From NCBI GenBank assembly GCA_027604505.1, contig JADIIX010000039.1:92151-156150 (forward strand): DNA of 64,000 nt, given 5' to 3'. The translations under genes and the position numbers were made by a program. The DNA comes from Gonapodya sp. JEL0774 (Eukaryota; Monoblepharomycota; Monoblepharidomycetes; Monoblepharidales; Gonapodyaceae). Under the pieces are notes generated by a model, which saw nothing but the letters and a program-made list of their open reading frames with translations, was not told the origin of the DNA and made no database searches. This document shows positions 1 through 11,996 of this stretch, one piece after another. The number at the start of each line of letters is the position of its first letter. Position 1 is the stretch's first letter.

Positions 1-3000
1 CAAAGCGTTCCTCCACATCAAGGACGTGTGGCTTGCTTTGGAAGAGTATGTCTTCCTTGGTCGCCTCCTCGTCGGGAGCCGGAGCGACCTTGAGAATATG
101 TCCACTTTACTTGACCTCGGACTATCAAGTTCGAGGTCGCCTGTCGACCTCAGTGTGTACCAGGAGCTAATCTGGGAAAACGGTCTGCTCAAGAATCTGG
201 GTGAGTCGAAGAAATCGAAAGTAATGTAAATTTGCTGAAAAGCCCAGTTATTTCTAGACGGCGTGAGATTTGCCGAAATGCGACTGTCTGCTTCCAGGTT
301 TGTGTGGAGTGGGGCTTTTAATCACAATGTAGAGACACAGCGACTCCTCGGGTTTGAAGATGGACCTTCAGGACCATCTTTATTCTTTATGGCGCTTTAC
401 ACAGTATTTTCGAAGGAGTTTATGTACGTAATCTACGTTGCCTTCTTGCTGTCTGCACATTTCGTTACATTGGATCGTTGTTCTTCTGTTTTCAGATCAC
501 CCCCGGAAGTCATTCCAATCACGAGCGCCACTGAGTTCGCGTTGCGTGCTCGTGAGATTCGATTCTCAGTCCTTAATTATCGAGTCCCGATCGAAGAAGA
601 AATATTTCAATCAGATACTAGTTCGCTGAGAGATGCGACAATGGAGGTGTGTTATTGTTATATTTAGTCGTGTCAGAGTAGGAAACCCAGATTTCGTTTG
701 TGTGGGGTAGTATCTACGGATGCTGAAGCCTCTTTTCTCGGACCAAGAACACACAAACTGCTCTGTCTGCATCGATCAGAGTTTTGGAGGCGTTGAAGCA
801 TTATCCTTTTCAATTCGTAACCTGTTTGGCGACGTGGCAACTCGGACAGGCCTCCCTCGTTTACGAGAAGCCGCACTAGCACTGCAAGACGGCCTGGAAC
901 AAATTCAAATCAGTTTAAGCACAATTGGACCCCGGAGACTCGTACACCGAGGTATTGCATGGGCAAATTTGGGTAGAGCATACTTGTTCTCTTTTCGTCC
1001 TGCTGTTCCCGTCGATCCGGCTGCAGAAACGATTGTGCGACACCGTCTCTCTCGTGGTAAACTAGCGAGATTGGAAGACGAAAAGGTGATAAGAGACTTT
1101 ATCATAAAGGCGTTACCTGCATTTCGAGACAGGACAAACATCAGTCGTTACGAATCACATATAAGAGATGTCCACCAGTCTGTTGAAGAAACAGGAGCTT
1201 CTTTGCCACTCCGGCCCACGGTGTCACAAATGCCCGACATCTGTACAGACATGCAAAATCTCGAAATTGAACTCCTCGGCGAAAATGGACCCTTATCGAC
1301 ACTACTCGGGGACTTTTTGTTGTCAATGGATCAAAGTTCCGTTGACTCACGCGAATATTTGCTGCAGCAGAATCTATGGTCTCATGCTTCTCGTTTGCGT
1401 GAAAAGTATCCGCTTTATAGCGATCTAACAAATATCCTCGAACAGGCTATTCTGTGGATCAAACACGGTTTACGCTTAGCGCGGATTGGTAGCGCTGCTC
1501 AGAGGCAACCAACTGCATCTCGACGCTTCGCCATCGGCAATCTTTTAGCGTATCCTGTTATCGATAGTTCTCGCCGAAAACATGTGGCGGATATCTTAGG
1601 GCTTATTGCCAATACGCCGGACATTGAGGGACAGGATCAACACGTCCAAGCCAAGCTGAAGAGGAATGTATCGATGGGAGTCCTTCTACAGTTCTCTGTC
1701 TGGCATTCCATTTATAGTGAAACGGTTCGATCACTTTGCGACCTTCACAAGGAATGTACGTATATATTCGATTTGATGACAGACGTGTGGTTGGAGCAGG
1801 AACAGACACGTGCGGAAGAAGAAGCAAAATTGCAAGAGCAATTCAAATATCGAGCAAGGGAAGAGAAAATTCCTAATGACCTGGAACAGCAAGAAGTCCT
1901 GGTGGCACAGCTTCTTCCAACCCACTGGGATTCCGAAGAACTGACACTGACGACACTCGATGATGGACTCTTCGACGTCGGCCCGCTGGAAGGTACAAGA
2001 GAGCCCACAGCTTCTTCCTCACAGCCAGATGTTATTCGTAGGGAAGACGCATTCAGAGTAATGAAAGCACATCATCGACTTTTCGGTGTCCCAGGGGGTG
2101 CATCAATCGGAACGACAGATTTAACAACATGGAGTGAAGAATCCTTCATTCTTCTGTACGAGGCGGCTATTTCCCTTGTTCAGCCCTCGCGTCACGAGCA
2201 AACGCGGTGGGATGATGACCGCACTGTTGGAGCACACCTGCTTGGATCTTTTTTGGTGGAGCAAACCCTTTTGGGAGATCGCTCACCTCACGCTGGGGAG
2301 TACATCGAAGGGAAACCTATTGACTTCTATCACGACTCAGACATAAGGGAGGTGAAGATGATTCTGGAGCCCCTCAAAGCTCTCAGGGCGAAGATTCAAC
2401 CACTTTTGGAATCCTGGCCTGAGCATCCTGCCCTCGTCGACATCGAGACCATTGTTAGACGGATCGAAAATTTTCCCGTTCAATCACCGGTCTCGAAGTT
2501 CCTCACTGGAGTGGAGTTGCTCCTCCAAAAATGCAACGTCTGGGAAGAAACGACAAGTCGACTTTATTCTATCCGTGAATGCATCGATTCTTTGACTCAT
2601 CTTATTGTTCGATGGAGGAAGTTAGAATTGCATTCATGGCAGGACCTGTTCTTGTTGCAAAAGCACAAATCAGCATGTTCTGCGTCTCGGCTCTGGTTTC
2701 ATTTGTATCGCACATTAATCTCCGGATTCACCTCCCCCCATGTGGAGCGCAGCGCCATGGATCTTCAATCAATATTCTCGCTGCTGGATGAGTTTTGCAT
2801 GGGATCACCTGTCGGAGAGTTCGGAACACGTATAGAAATGCTACTCAGCTTTTCGAATCACCTGAGCCACCTGCTGAGGTTCGACAAAAGGCTTCGGGGA
2901 GATCAAACACTGAAATCTGTATTCAGCATTGTATACAACGTTCTGCACCACTACAGACAATTTGAGGTGGCGATTGATGATTCATTGAAAGAAAGAAGAA

Positions 3001-6000
3001 TTCCCATTGAGAAGGAGATGCGGGAATTCGTGAAAGTTGCTAGTTGGAAGGATGTTAATTCGTACGCACTGATGGAATCCGCAATGAGATCTCACAGACA
3101 GCTGGCGAAATTCATCAAGCGTTATAGCGAAGTGTTGGGATCTCCAGTATCTACGTTTCTGAAAACTATTTTGAAATGTGACCAGATGGCAAAGTGGAGT
3201 TCTGGTGGTAATCGGCAGTTGGATCGAATCCGGGAACTATTTGATAAAGTCATTTATGTTTCTCGAACCGAACCGGAAGGATTTGCTTCCAAACGAGTGC
3301 TAAAACTGACTGACTTGTTCGTCACCGCGCGGTCCCACTTGGAAAGGGTGAGAAGTGATGGGAGCGATATTAAGTACTATGTGGATTGCCTCCATGAGCT
3401 TGCTTTCAAAATTGAGTCCAGGCATGACGGGCCACACCAACAATCGTTGCACTGGGCAAAATCGCAGAAGTCCCTCCGAAAGAAGCTTTTGTCTGACGTA
3501 GAGAGGAGTTTGCGTGATGCCGGATTGTCAGTTCGAGAACAATCAACGTTTAAGCTTGTCCGAGATACTTTCAAAGTATTCTCGCAAGAAGCGGCGCCGT
3601 TTCACTCCCGTGAAATGTTGTGGCGGGCCATTTGTACTTCCGGCATCAGTCAGGATCTTTCGGCTATTTGGGATGACTTAGATGCCCAATATTTCCGTAC
3701 CTTTGTTTTTCTCACCCAAGCAAGGGCGCGAGCTCATGAAGCACACAAAGACATCTCACCTCCTGATATTCATCGCCTGTTAAGTCTCGGAGAGCACACG
3801 ACCTTGTTGATGATGCGTGGACGGGAAAGAATAGTGCAGTTGGCCTCAAAGGTGGCTCTGATTTATGGATATTTTGTTCGCATATCAGATTTAGGCCTTG
3901 ATCCAGCAACACCATTAGTAGATGGGAGTATTGCGGATGTGGCTCTAGAATTGAGCAAGGCGCTTTCGGACTTTGCCAACGGACTTAAACAATCAAAGCA
4001 CCTTTGGGCGATGGAGGAATCACTTCCCACAGAATCTTTGATCTTCGGAGAATTTGAAACACTTTTGGTGTCTTTGGATACAGCAAGCGAATCCTGTGTG
4101 CTCCTGGAGCGCTCCGTGTTTGACACCCAGTATCAGCGGGAACCGTTCGCAAGCGGACGGGCCAGAGACCTTCTTGTGGAACTGCAGAACACGCTTGAAT
4201 TTCACATTAATGGACTTGAACAGATGTCGTCTCGGATTCCTTCCCGTGTATGGGGCTTAGTAGCCCCTGTGGTCGTGGTTGCTCGTGCAGCTCTGCAAAA
4301 ATCTTTGAACCTGCAGTCAGGTAACTCAGCCACCATTACCGAGACAGAGGAGACAATCGAATCTTTGGCAGAGAACGTTGCAGGCGTGGTCGAGCGACAG
4401 AGGGAATATATTATGCTGACAATTCAGGATATTCTCGCCGCTGATTGGATACAACGAGATTTCACAATCAAAACGACGAACACGGAAGGAATCGTGGTCT
4501 CAAACTTAATTTCTGTAACAGACCTGGATCATTTGTGCGATGATCTCGTTCACCGGCTATCTGTTTCAAGGATGACCTCCACAATCGAACATGTGAGAGC
4601 TTGCATCTCCACATTCCAGAACAAAACGGCATGCATGTCAAAGGAAGAGTCTGTTATGGCCTGGAGGCATTTATCAAAACGGTTGAGCGTGGAATCCGTG
4701 TGGGTTAAACACTACTCAAGTTTGGTCCATCAAGTTGTCGGAACGCTGTTGTCTGTTCATTCGAACATTGTTCATCTTGGCGTTCATCTTCTAAATCTCA
4801 TCAACAAGTTATTTCGTAATGGGTTTGGTATTCCTGAAATAGAAGATAATCCGGAGAGTGATACTGACCCTCCGTCCAAGCAAGCTGAAGGCATGGGTCT
4901 TGGTGAAGGTGATGGCCAGAAAGATATTAGCGGGCAGATTGAGGAAGACGAAGATCTAGAAGACGCAATGCGTCCCGAAGATCGCCAGAAGGCACAGCAA
5001 GAGGACGCTGTGGACAAAAAAGAAAAGAAGAGCGACGCTATTGAAGTTGACGAGGATTTTGACGGTGATTACGAAGATATTGAAGGGGAAGACGAAAGGT
5101 CCTGCAGTGATGCAGGAAGCAAAACAGAGGAGCCCGAACTTGATGAGCGTTTCGACAAGCTTGACCCAAAATTGTCGGATGTTGTGGACGAGCGTCTCTG
5201 GGATGAGGAGACCCCGGCATCTGAGGACGAAAAGATGGAAGACGACTCTACAGTCATGGGAGGACAGAAGAACGCGAATGAACTGGTGGCTGACACAGAG
5301 ACCAGGAAAAATCAGAGTGAACCCGAAAGACAGTATGATAATGCAGAAACGGGTGAAGATGGCGATGGGTCACAAGGAGAAGATCCGGGAGAAGGATCGG
5401 TGGAAGAAGAGAATAGTCAACTTGGTGAAGACAATCTGATCAATGACGACGCACCTGCCCAGCACGAGGAGAGTCACGGCGTTGAAGTTAGAGAACAAGA
5501 TGATACTAACGAATTCGATCTACCTGATGATATGCAATTGGACAACGGAGGAGAGAATACGGATGATAACGTGCCAGACACGGAGATTTCTGAGGAGGTA
5601 TCGCACGATCTAGACCAAACTTTGGATCCACCTGACGTTCCTGAAGAAGAGAAGTTGGAGGCACAGGATCCGAGTGCGGAGCCGTCACAAGAACAAGATC
5701 GACTTTCGGAGCAAACAAACATACCCGTCCCAACGGATAGAGGGGAGAAACTTCAAGAGGGAGCGGAGGGCGGAGCAGGAGCATCAAAGATACCGGAAAA
5801 ACCTTCAAGGGAGACCACACTTAACTCAGAAATCGCTCGTACAGCGGATAGCTTAAATGATCAGAAACGAGAGGATCCCGACATGATGGATAGTGACAAA
5901 CCGATGGCAGAAAGCGTTCAGAATAAAAATGCGGATCAGCGAACTGACGACTCAAAGGCTGCACATTCATCAATGCGTGATCCCAATAACGGCAATACAA

Positions 6001-7654
6001 CCAATTCTCGTGTAGACGAGCACCGTGACGTGGTGAATGACGTGAATCCAAATCGAGATCTCGGAAACGCTATCGAAAATTGGCACAGGAGACTGAAAGA
6101 GCTCGTGAGGAAGAGTGAGACAGCATTGAACGGTGAGTCTGCCAACATGAGCGAAGGTCGTTCGACGTTTCCTCACTTTGAGCGCGTGAGCAACCAGATA
6201 TGTCGAAACTTCCGGAAAATGTCTCTACCGATCTGCGAAACGATTCAACTTTCGAATTCGTGGAGAAGGAAGAGGATGGTGCGGAATATGATACTCAAGT
6301 CATCGCGGGAGCGACTGCAGAACAAGCTCTACAATCGGCGCAGAAAAACTTTGGGGATGCTGTTGATGATACGGCGACAGCAGATGATATGGATGTGGAC
6401 AATAGTAACGAAGAATCAGATAAAATGGAAGGGGATGTACCAGGTGACCCAAGGATCCTTCGCGAGAGTACTCTGGAGGCATTCGATACACAGAACAGAC
6501 AAAGGATAAACCAAGCAGCCGTAGATGATGAGATAATCCAAGAAGAGGCCAAGTCAGCAACTGGAGAAGACGCAACTGCCGATCCCGATAATTCCGATGA
6601 TCCTCGATGGAGTGTGGAAGGCAAAGTTGGAAAGGGCGATGGGAATGATGAGCACTCGGATGATGCAGTGTTTCCTACAGAGCAAGGCTCCGTTGAATAC
6701 GCGGAGAAGAATTACGAAGCTCTTCGGCGGGAACTAGAGCAAACGATCGCCATTTGGAGAGACCAAGGAGCAGATGAGGCGATCTCCTTGGATCTCTGGC
6801 GGCACTACGAGCGACTGACTCAAGATGTATCACTGGCCCTGTGTGAGCGGTTACGCCTTATCCTTGAACCAACGATAGCGAGCAAATTGAGAGGCGACTA
6901 CAAAACGGGGAAGCGGCTCAATATGCGAAAGGTGATTCCGTACATTGCCTCAGGTTTCAAGAAAGACAAAATTTGGCTCCGCCGGACAAAGCCGAATAAG
7001 CGAGCTTACCAAGTGATGATCGCAATCGACGACTCGGAGTCTATGGCCCAGAGTGGAGCTGGTGGTCTTGCATTTGAGAGCCTTGCCACGATTGCTCAAG
7101 CGATGCGCCTTCTTGAAGTTGGGGAGATCTCCGTGGTTAGGTTTGGCGAAGATGTGGCTCTGTTGCACCCTTTCGAGAAACCATTTGGAACGGAGAGCGG
7201 GGCGGGAGTACTTCGGGCTATGGATTTCAAGCAAAAAAAGACAAACACCAGAGCTCTTCTGGAGACTTCACTGCGTGTAATGGAGGAGGCGCGGAAGTGG
7301 AGCGCGAGTGGATCTGGTGGGAGTGAATTGTGGCAACTTGCAATCATTATTTCGGATGGAGTGTGTGAAGAACACGAGGCGCTGAGGGCACTGGTCCAGC
7401 GTGCTTTGGATAACAAAGTCCTCATGGTGTTTGTTGTGGTGGATAGGAGATCAGAAAGGGACTCCATTGTGAATATGACCAATGTGACGTACGTGAGGGA
7501 CAAGAATGGAAACTTAGTGCTCAAGTTGGATAAGTATGTGAGCTCTTTTGGGAAAGCGTTTCCGTATTTTTTGGTGGTCAAGGATGTGGCAAGTTTGGTA
7601 GGGACCCTTGGGAACACTTTGCAGCAATTTTTCTCTGCGGTGACGCGTGAATGA
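1..7654 (+). CDS. MDN1: Midasin (AAA ATPase of 60S ribosome assembly), C-terminal half, 5' truncated
   Basis: Midasin/Rea1 is a giant dynein-like AAA protein that strips assembly factors from pre-60S particles. Exons: <1-200, 258-423, 496-646, 711-6132 and 6198-7654; all four introns are GT-AG and all phases close. About 2,465 residues are visible. They comprise the end of the ATPase ring region, a long helical linker with no motifs, an Asp/Glu-rich segment encoded at roughly 4,830-6,680, and the C-terminal VWA/MIDAS domain. The MIDAS DxSxS motif is intact (IDDSESM, near 7,027) and is followed by the conserved ISDG. The ATPase modules lie outside the window. The 5.4-kb exon is unusually long for this region. 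The gene converges on the small minus-strand gene at 7760. Identity rests on the acidic region plus MIDAS order, which is characteristic of this family. Confidence 0.95.
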
Positions 7655-7759
7655 GTGGAGATACTGGATATTGCATAATTTTTATTGCTTACTGTCACTA
7701 TGTCGATACCAAAAGAATATGCTTTAGACGTGTAGGCATTGCATTGCCAGTTTTGAATA

Positions 7760-8161
7760 TCATCGTATCGACTTTCTGTAATTCGGTGAGTCATATCGTG
7801 CAAAGCCAAGCCAGTCTTGAACTTGCTTCCAATAATCAAGAAAGATCTATTTGAAGATGCACGATCTGCAGAGTCGCATGCAAGAACTTACCCCGATGCA
7901 CGCCCAGAAGAGCCATCCAGTCAAAATAATGACCGGTATTGCGAGCGGAGAATCGACCAATTTTTGAAGCATAGTTTGGGGAATCGTGCTTCTTCTGGCA
8001 TCAATTCCACCTCCGGGCAGGACGTCTCCGTTTTTAGTCGCTGGATCCTTGTCCCCAGCGAATATGCGAGCACGGCGAATGTAGGGGTCATTAGAGAGAT
8101 CTTCGCGACGAGCTTTGTACGAGCTGGCGGCTGCAGTTGACAAACTATCGGGATCGGTCAT
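7760..8161 (-). CDS. Small single-pass membrane protein, family not recognised
   Basis: Two exons (8161-7892 and 7846-7760) joined by a 45-nt GTAAGT...TAG intron give a 118-residue protein. The first 70 residues are polar. They are followed by one hydrophobic stretch (about residues 74-93, LAIPVIILTGWLFWACIG) and a basic, aromatic C-terminal tail of about 27 residues. The donor is strong and phase 0, and without splicing the reading ends only 14 codons later, so the exact C-terminus is inferred. Size and layout would suit a small subunit or assembly factor of an organelle membrane complex, but I see no family motif. It lies between convergent midasin and CWC2. Confidence 0.6.
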
Positions 8162-8409
8162 GAAAGCCAGCAGTTCTAGGTGGAGATGTGAGGATGATGG
8201 TCGATGATCGACAGACAGCAGTTAAAACGTCGGTCGATAGTGAGAGTCGAGTGCCGGCTCCGCGGAATTTAAAAGTCTCGATGAAGGCCTAAAACAGGTA
8301 CAAGATGACACAAAAGTGTGAACTAAGATAATATGTAAATAATAATGTGTAGGGTTCAGGAATGCAGACGATGACATACGGAAACCGTCGAACTTTCACA
8401 AAATACACA

Positions 8410-10095
8410 TTAATCTTCTTCTTCGTCACTATCGTATCCGGCTAACATTCCCAAGCCCCCCATACCATCTTCTGCTCCTGATCCCTTCGGAGTCGCACTT
8501 GATTTCACCTCCACTCTGACGCCCGCGGTTTTCATTTTCTCTGTCATCTGCCTCAGATAAGCAAGAGCAGAGCTGGAAACTATAGAAGACGGAATGCCGT
8601 TCGAATTGTCAGAAGGAACAGGTTGCGCTATTTCATGGGCAGTATCGGACGACGAGCCCAGAGGCTGTAAGAACACAGACGGCTCGCTGACGCCTGCGGG
8701 AGCAGTGGAACCACGTTCCAATAATTTTCGAGTATCCAGTCTGCTCTCTTCGCCCTCATCCTCATGTTCTCCAATATCCATCACACCGACCACCGTTCCA
8801 GTCCCGTACTTCCCCTCCGCTCGGTACTCAACCCTTCTCCTCTTGGTTTCTCTTCCGCCTTCTGCATCGTCCGTCTTCTGATCCTCGTCCACAGCGTAGA
8901 GACCGTGTTCAACTTCGTCCATCATTCCTTTTAATCGTCGGTCCATATGAGGGTCCGCTGTTGCCCAGCGGACATTTAAAATCTCGTTAGAGTCCAGTGA
9001 CTGGCCAAACATGGCTTCTTTCGCGAACTCGGCTTGAAGTCGATGGCGAAAACGAACAAATGCGACGTTTTTTGATGGTAGAACATTGACTGAACAACAA
9101 TGAAAACCATCAACAAGCAGATGAGGCTTGGCACACACGCTCCAGAAACACACCGTGCTCAATCTCTCCGAATTCCGAGTAATGCTTGATAACGACAGCC
9201 TTGATGTCCTTGTACGGAGCGATTCGGTTCATATATAATGTCCGGGAATCCTTCAAGAACGAACCGGTTCCTCCCATATCGTCACGATTCTCGCTGATTT
9301 AGCGAGCACAAAAGCCATTGAAGGATTTCGGTTACCATTGTGTCTGGAATCAACGGACACTACCGACCCACGCACTCGTGTTTTGCTCTCCCAAAGCAGT
9401 CCTCCGACCTCGACCATCGCTTTTCGTCTTCAACGCGAGGGACACGGTGAAGATATTGGCATTCGGCACCTTTGCTGCAACATCCATGCGCAAAATGGAC
9501 GCAGAAAAGGCTACTATTCGGTCGTTCGCGTGAACCACGCGTGCTGAAATGCACCATCGAAGGGAATCAACTACTGTAGGACGAGACGAGTCAACTCGGT
9601 GTACATACTATCCTGTATCTTGAAGTGGATAACACCGCGAAGGTGCTCGTTCAATTGGACTGGTGCGGAAGAATGTAAAGTTAAACTGTTCGACTCCAAG
9701 TGGTGTTCGGAACTTACCCGCCCTTCTTCCTGTCCAGATCCCCGAGCCACCTATTGTACCATATGTTGTACTGCGTCGAGCGATCGCCTATGCCTGCATC
9801 TGCGTGGCGTGATGGGCCATTGGCCTTCGCAGCAGCGGCGTCCATCTTTCATCCCGAATGCGGAGGAGAAAAAGGCAACGTAATTTGAATAAACGATCAA
9901 TTTAAGGATGAAATAAAGTGCAATGACATGTTTTCAGTTGAGGGTCAGCAATATTCAAGAGGATGAGGTGAACAAGCGATCTCCCATCAATGCAGGCCCA
10001 TTCACCTGTGGCGGCGCAGGCCTGTTCATCAAGCGAGGATCTTGAGTGGTAATCTTAACTTTCGGGGCTTCGACTTGGACATTGCTGACACTCAT
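8410..10095 (-). CDS. CWC2: Pre-mRNA-splicing factor CWC2 (zinc finger + RRM)
   Basis: CWC2 is a component of the Prp19-associated complex that contacts U6 snRNA near the spliceosome active site. Six exons (10095-10006, 9845-9718, 9659-9609, 9543-9376, 9293-9154, 9089-8410) give 418 residues with all phases closing. The N-terminal block holds the family NIWYNRW motif (exon 2). A CCCH zinc finger follows at about residues 104-121 (FCVHFAHGCC...CQYLH). Next come the DCFGRAKH segment, the RDDMGG linker, and an RRM ending in QSLDSNEILNVRWATADP. The last ~170 residues are acidic and Ser-rich. The first intron (160 nt) and exon 1 are less certain; its RPAPPQ resembles the family RPARPQ motif. The start lies about 100 bp downstream of the RAI1 stop on the same strand. 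Confidence 0.95.
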
Positions 10096-10194
10096 CGTTT
10101 CGAATTTTGGGAGCAGGAGGCTAGGGGAGTACGAGCACACATGGCCCACTTTTTCCACTTTATCCTATCTATGTCACCGGACAGCAACCTTTTT

Positions 10195-11703
10195 CTAGTC
10201 TGAAGTGTACCATATTGGAAGAAAGCTATTTAATACACCTTCCGACTTTCCTTCAGTGGGTGCTTTGCTTTTGTCACCACATTCTGCAATCTCTTCCTCT
10301 ACTTCCACTCCATTACCCCGGAAGCTCACTCTATATACGGTTCTCCAGTCATCTTTCAGCGCCACTTCACTTGTCAGCCATCGAAGGAATCCGTAACACC
10401 AAGTTAACATGACGTTAGGGTCCCACACAGCTCCGCCTTGGGCATCTGGTCTTCTCACAATTCGAGGAATTTCGAGCGTTTTGAATTCCTCTATAGCACG
10501 GACATATCCTTGATCGTCCCGAAACCCAATTATTACGCGGGGAACTCCGGCCAAAAATGACTGCGCCCAAATCTTAAGGAGTTTATGCCGCTCAAAGGAC
10601 GCACGGTGAGAGGGATTAAGAATCAATCGGTGAGTTTTCAGCTCGATGTAAGTTGAAAGCGGTGGTGGGGGGTTTGTTGGCGGCGGTGAGTTGGGACGCA
10701 GTCCTGATGCTGGAGTACATCAACAGTCGGGAGAGCTCTGTCTCCAACCTCTGAACTTACTCTGACAGTCCACTTCCGCGCCTAAAATCAGATTTATTCC
10801 AATAGAGCTATCTGTTCGTCCACTACTGATACCAGTTCTCAATACTGTGCAAAATTGGACGTTGTTATTGACACTGTCGTCCCGTCGGGCTGCAAGAACT
10901 TCAGGTGTTGGATAGAGATCTTTATGAGAGATACATGGTGAAGGGCGAAGGAGAGGTACTGTCGAGAGAGATTCGAAGCGGTAACCCACTGGTGGATGGT
11001 GGGGCGATGGGATCATGATTCACAGTGGTGACTCTTGAGACTTCTCTCTCACTGTATGACTGCAAAAGTTCCTGTCGGCTCATGTTTTGCTCCCGCTCAA
11101 TTTTTGCCGATGTCAATTGCTCTTCAATGTAGAAAATGCCCTAACGTGGTTGCTTAAATCCTTTCTTGTCACAAGGTTTCAAAATTATCGCACCTTGTGC
11201 CGTGTGACTCGCAGGATCCAATGCTCCCGGTTATCGTACGGTGCGGTCAATATCTTGGTCATGATACCCCTCCAAGTGACCAATGATACTCCGGGCTTTG
11301 TTCGCAAGTGTTCTAACAGTCCTTCGTTCTTCACAGTTCTCAGCAACGTGTCAAGGTGTTCAGGGACACTACTATCTCGCGCTTTGTAGCGTTCGTATCC
11401 ATCCGTCAGTGGAATAGACGTGTCCATAGGGGCATACTGACGCTGAAAGGTGTTGAGATTCTGAATGCAATCATCAAAAATGAAACTCCCACCGATGTAA
11501 CTCACAAGTTCACTAGCATCAGGTTTGTAGGTTCGATTTTCATCGAGGGAGTAGTGTGAGAGTTCTTTCGGTTGTTGAAACTGAGGCGGTTGGGCAGTTT
11601 TGTAGCTGCTCAAAGGTTGCAAAGGGAAAAACAATGCTGCTCGCGAACGTTTCCGATCTTGAAGTCCATCGTCGAACTCTGAGTTTTCGGGGGCGCGCTT
11701 CAT
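10195..11703 (-). CDS. RAI1: Decapping nuclease RAI1/DXO family
   Basis: RAI1/DXO enzymes remove incomplete or non-canonical 5' caps (pyrophosphohydrolase, decapping and deNADding activities). In fungi RAI1 also stabilises the nuclear exonuclease Rat1. Four exons (11703-11194, 11140-11053, 10988-10761, 10709-10195) give 446 residues, with introns of 53, 64 and 51 nt. Visible motifs are the LVTWRGIMTKIL segment, GIFYIEE, VNNNVQFCTVLRTGI, the metal-binding GAEVDC (Glu and Asp), the YIELKT motif (Glu, Lys) and KIWAQSFLAGVPRVIIGFRD (the active-site Gln and binding pocket). Active-site residues appear intact, so catalysis is expected. A proline-rich loop (RPNSPPPTNPPPP) sits just before YIELKT and looks like an insertion. 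It is in tandem with CWC2. Confidence 0.95.
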
Positions 11704-11996
11704 TGTCGGTCCCCTGGGCGAGTGAAACTCTTAGTTCGTGTCGTAGATGTTGAATGGGGTCATGTCAGTCGGTGTACACTTGATTTGTTAGGTATGACTC
11801 GGCTTTGCACAACTCTTTCTATCAGCTTGACGTGCAAAGTATTTGAACTTGCTGAAGTTCATCTTATTGTTATTGGCGAGAAACAATATTTACATATACG
11901 TGTGGATTGGGCAGGGGTGCGGGGCGGGAGCTGGCATGAAGGCCCTTTTTTGCCTGCATCCATTTCACAAATTCCGCTTCACTGAGATTCCCCGAA

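Noticed and set aside
7096-7839. 247-codon minus-strand ORF
   Set aside because: It overlaps the MIDAS domain of midasin antisense. Only the part at 7760-7846 is used, in another frame, by the small membrane-protein gene.
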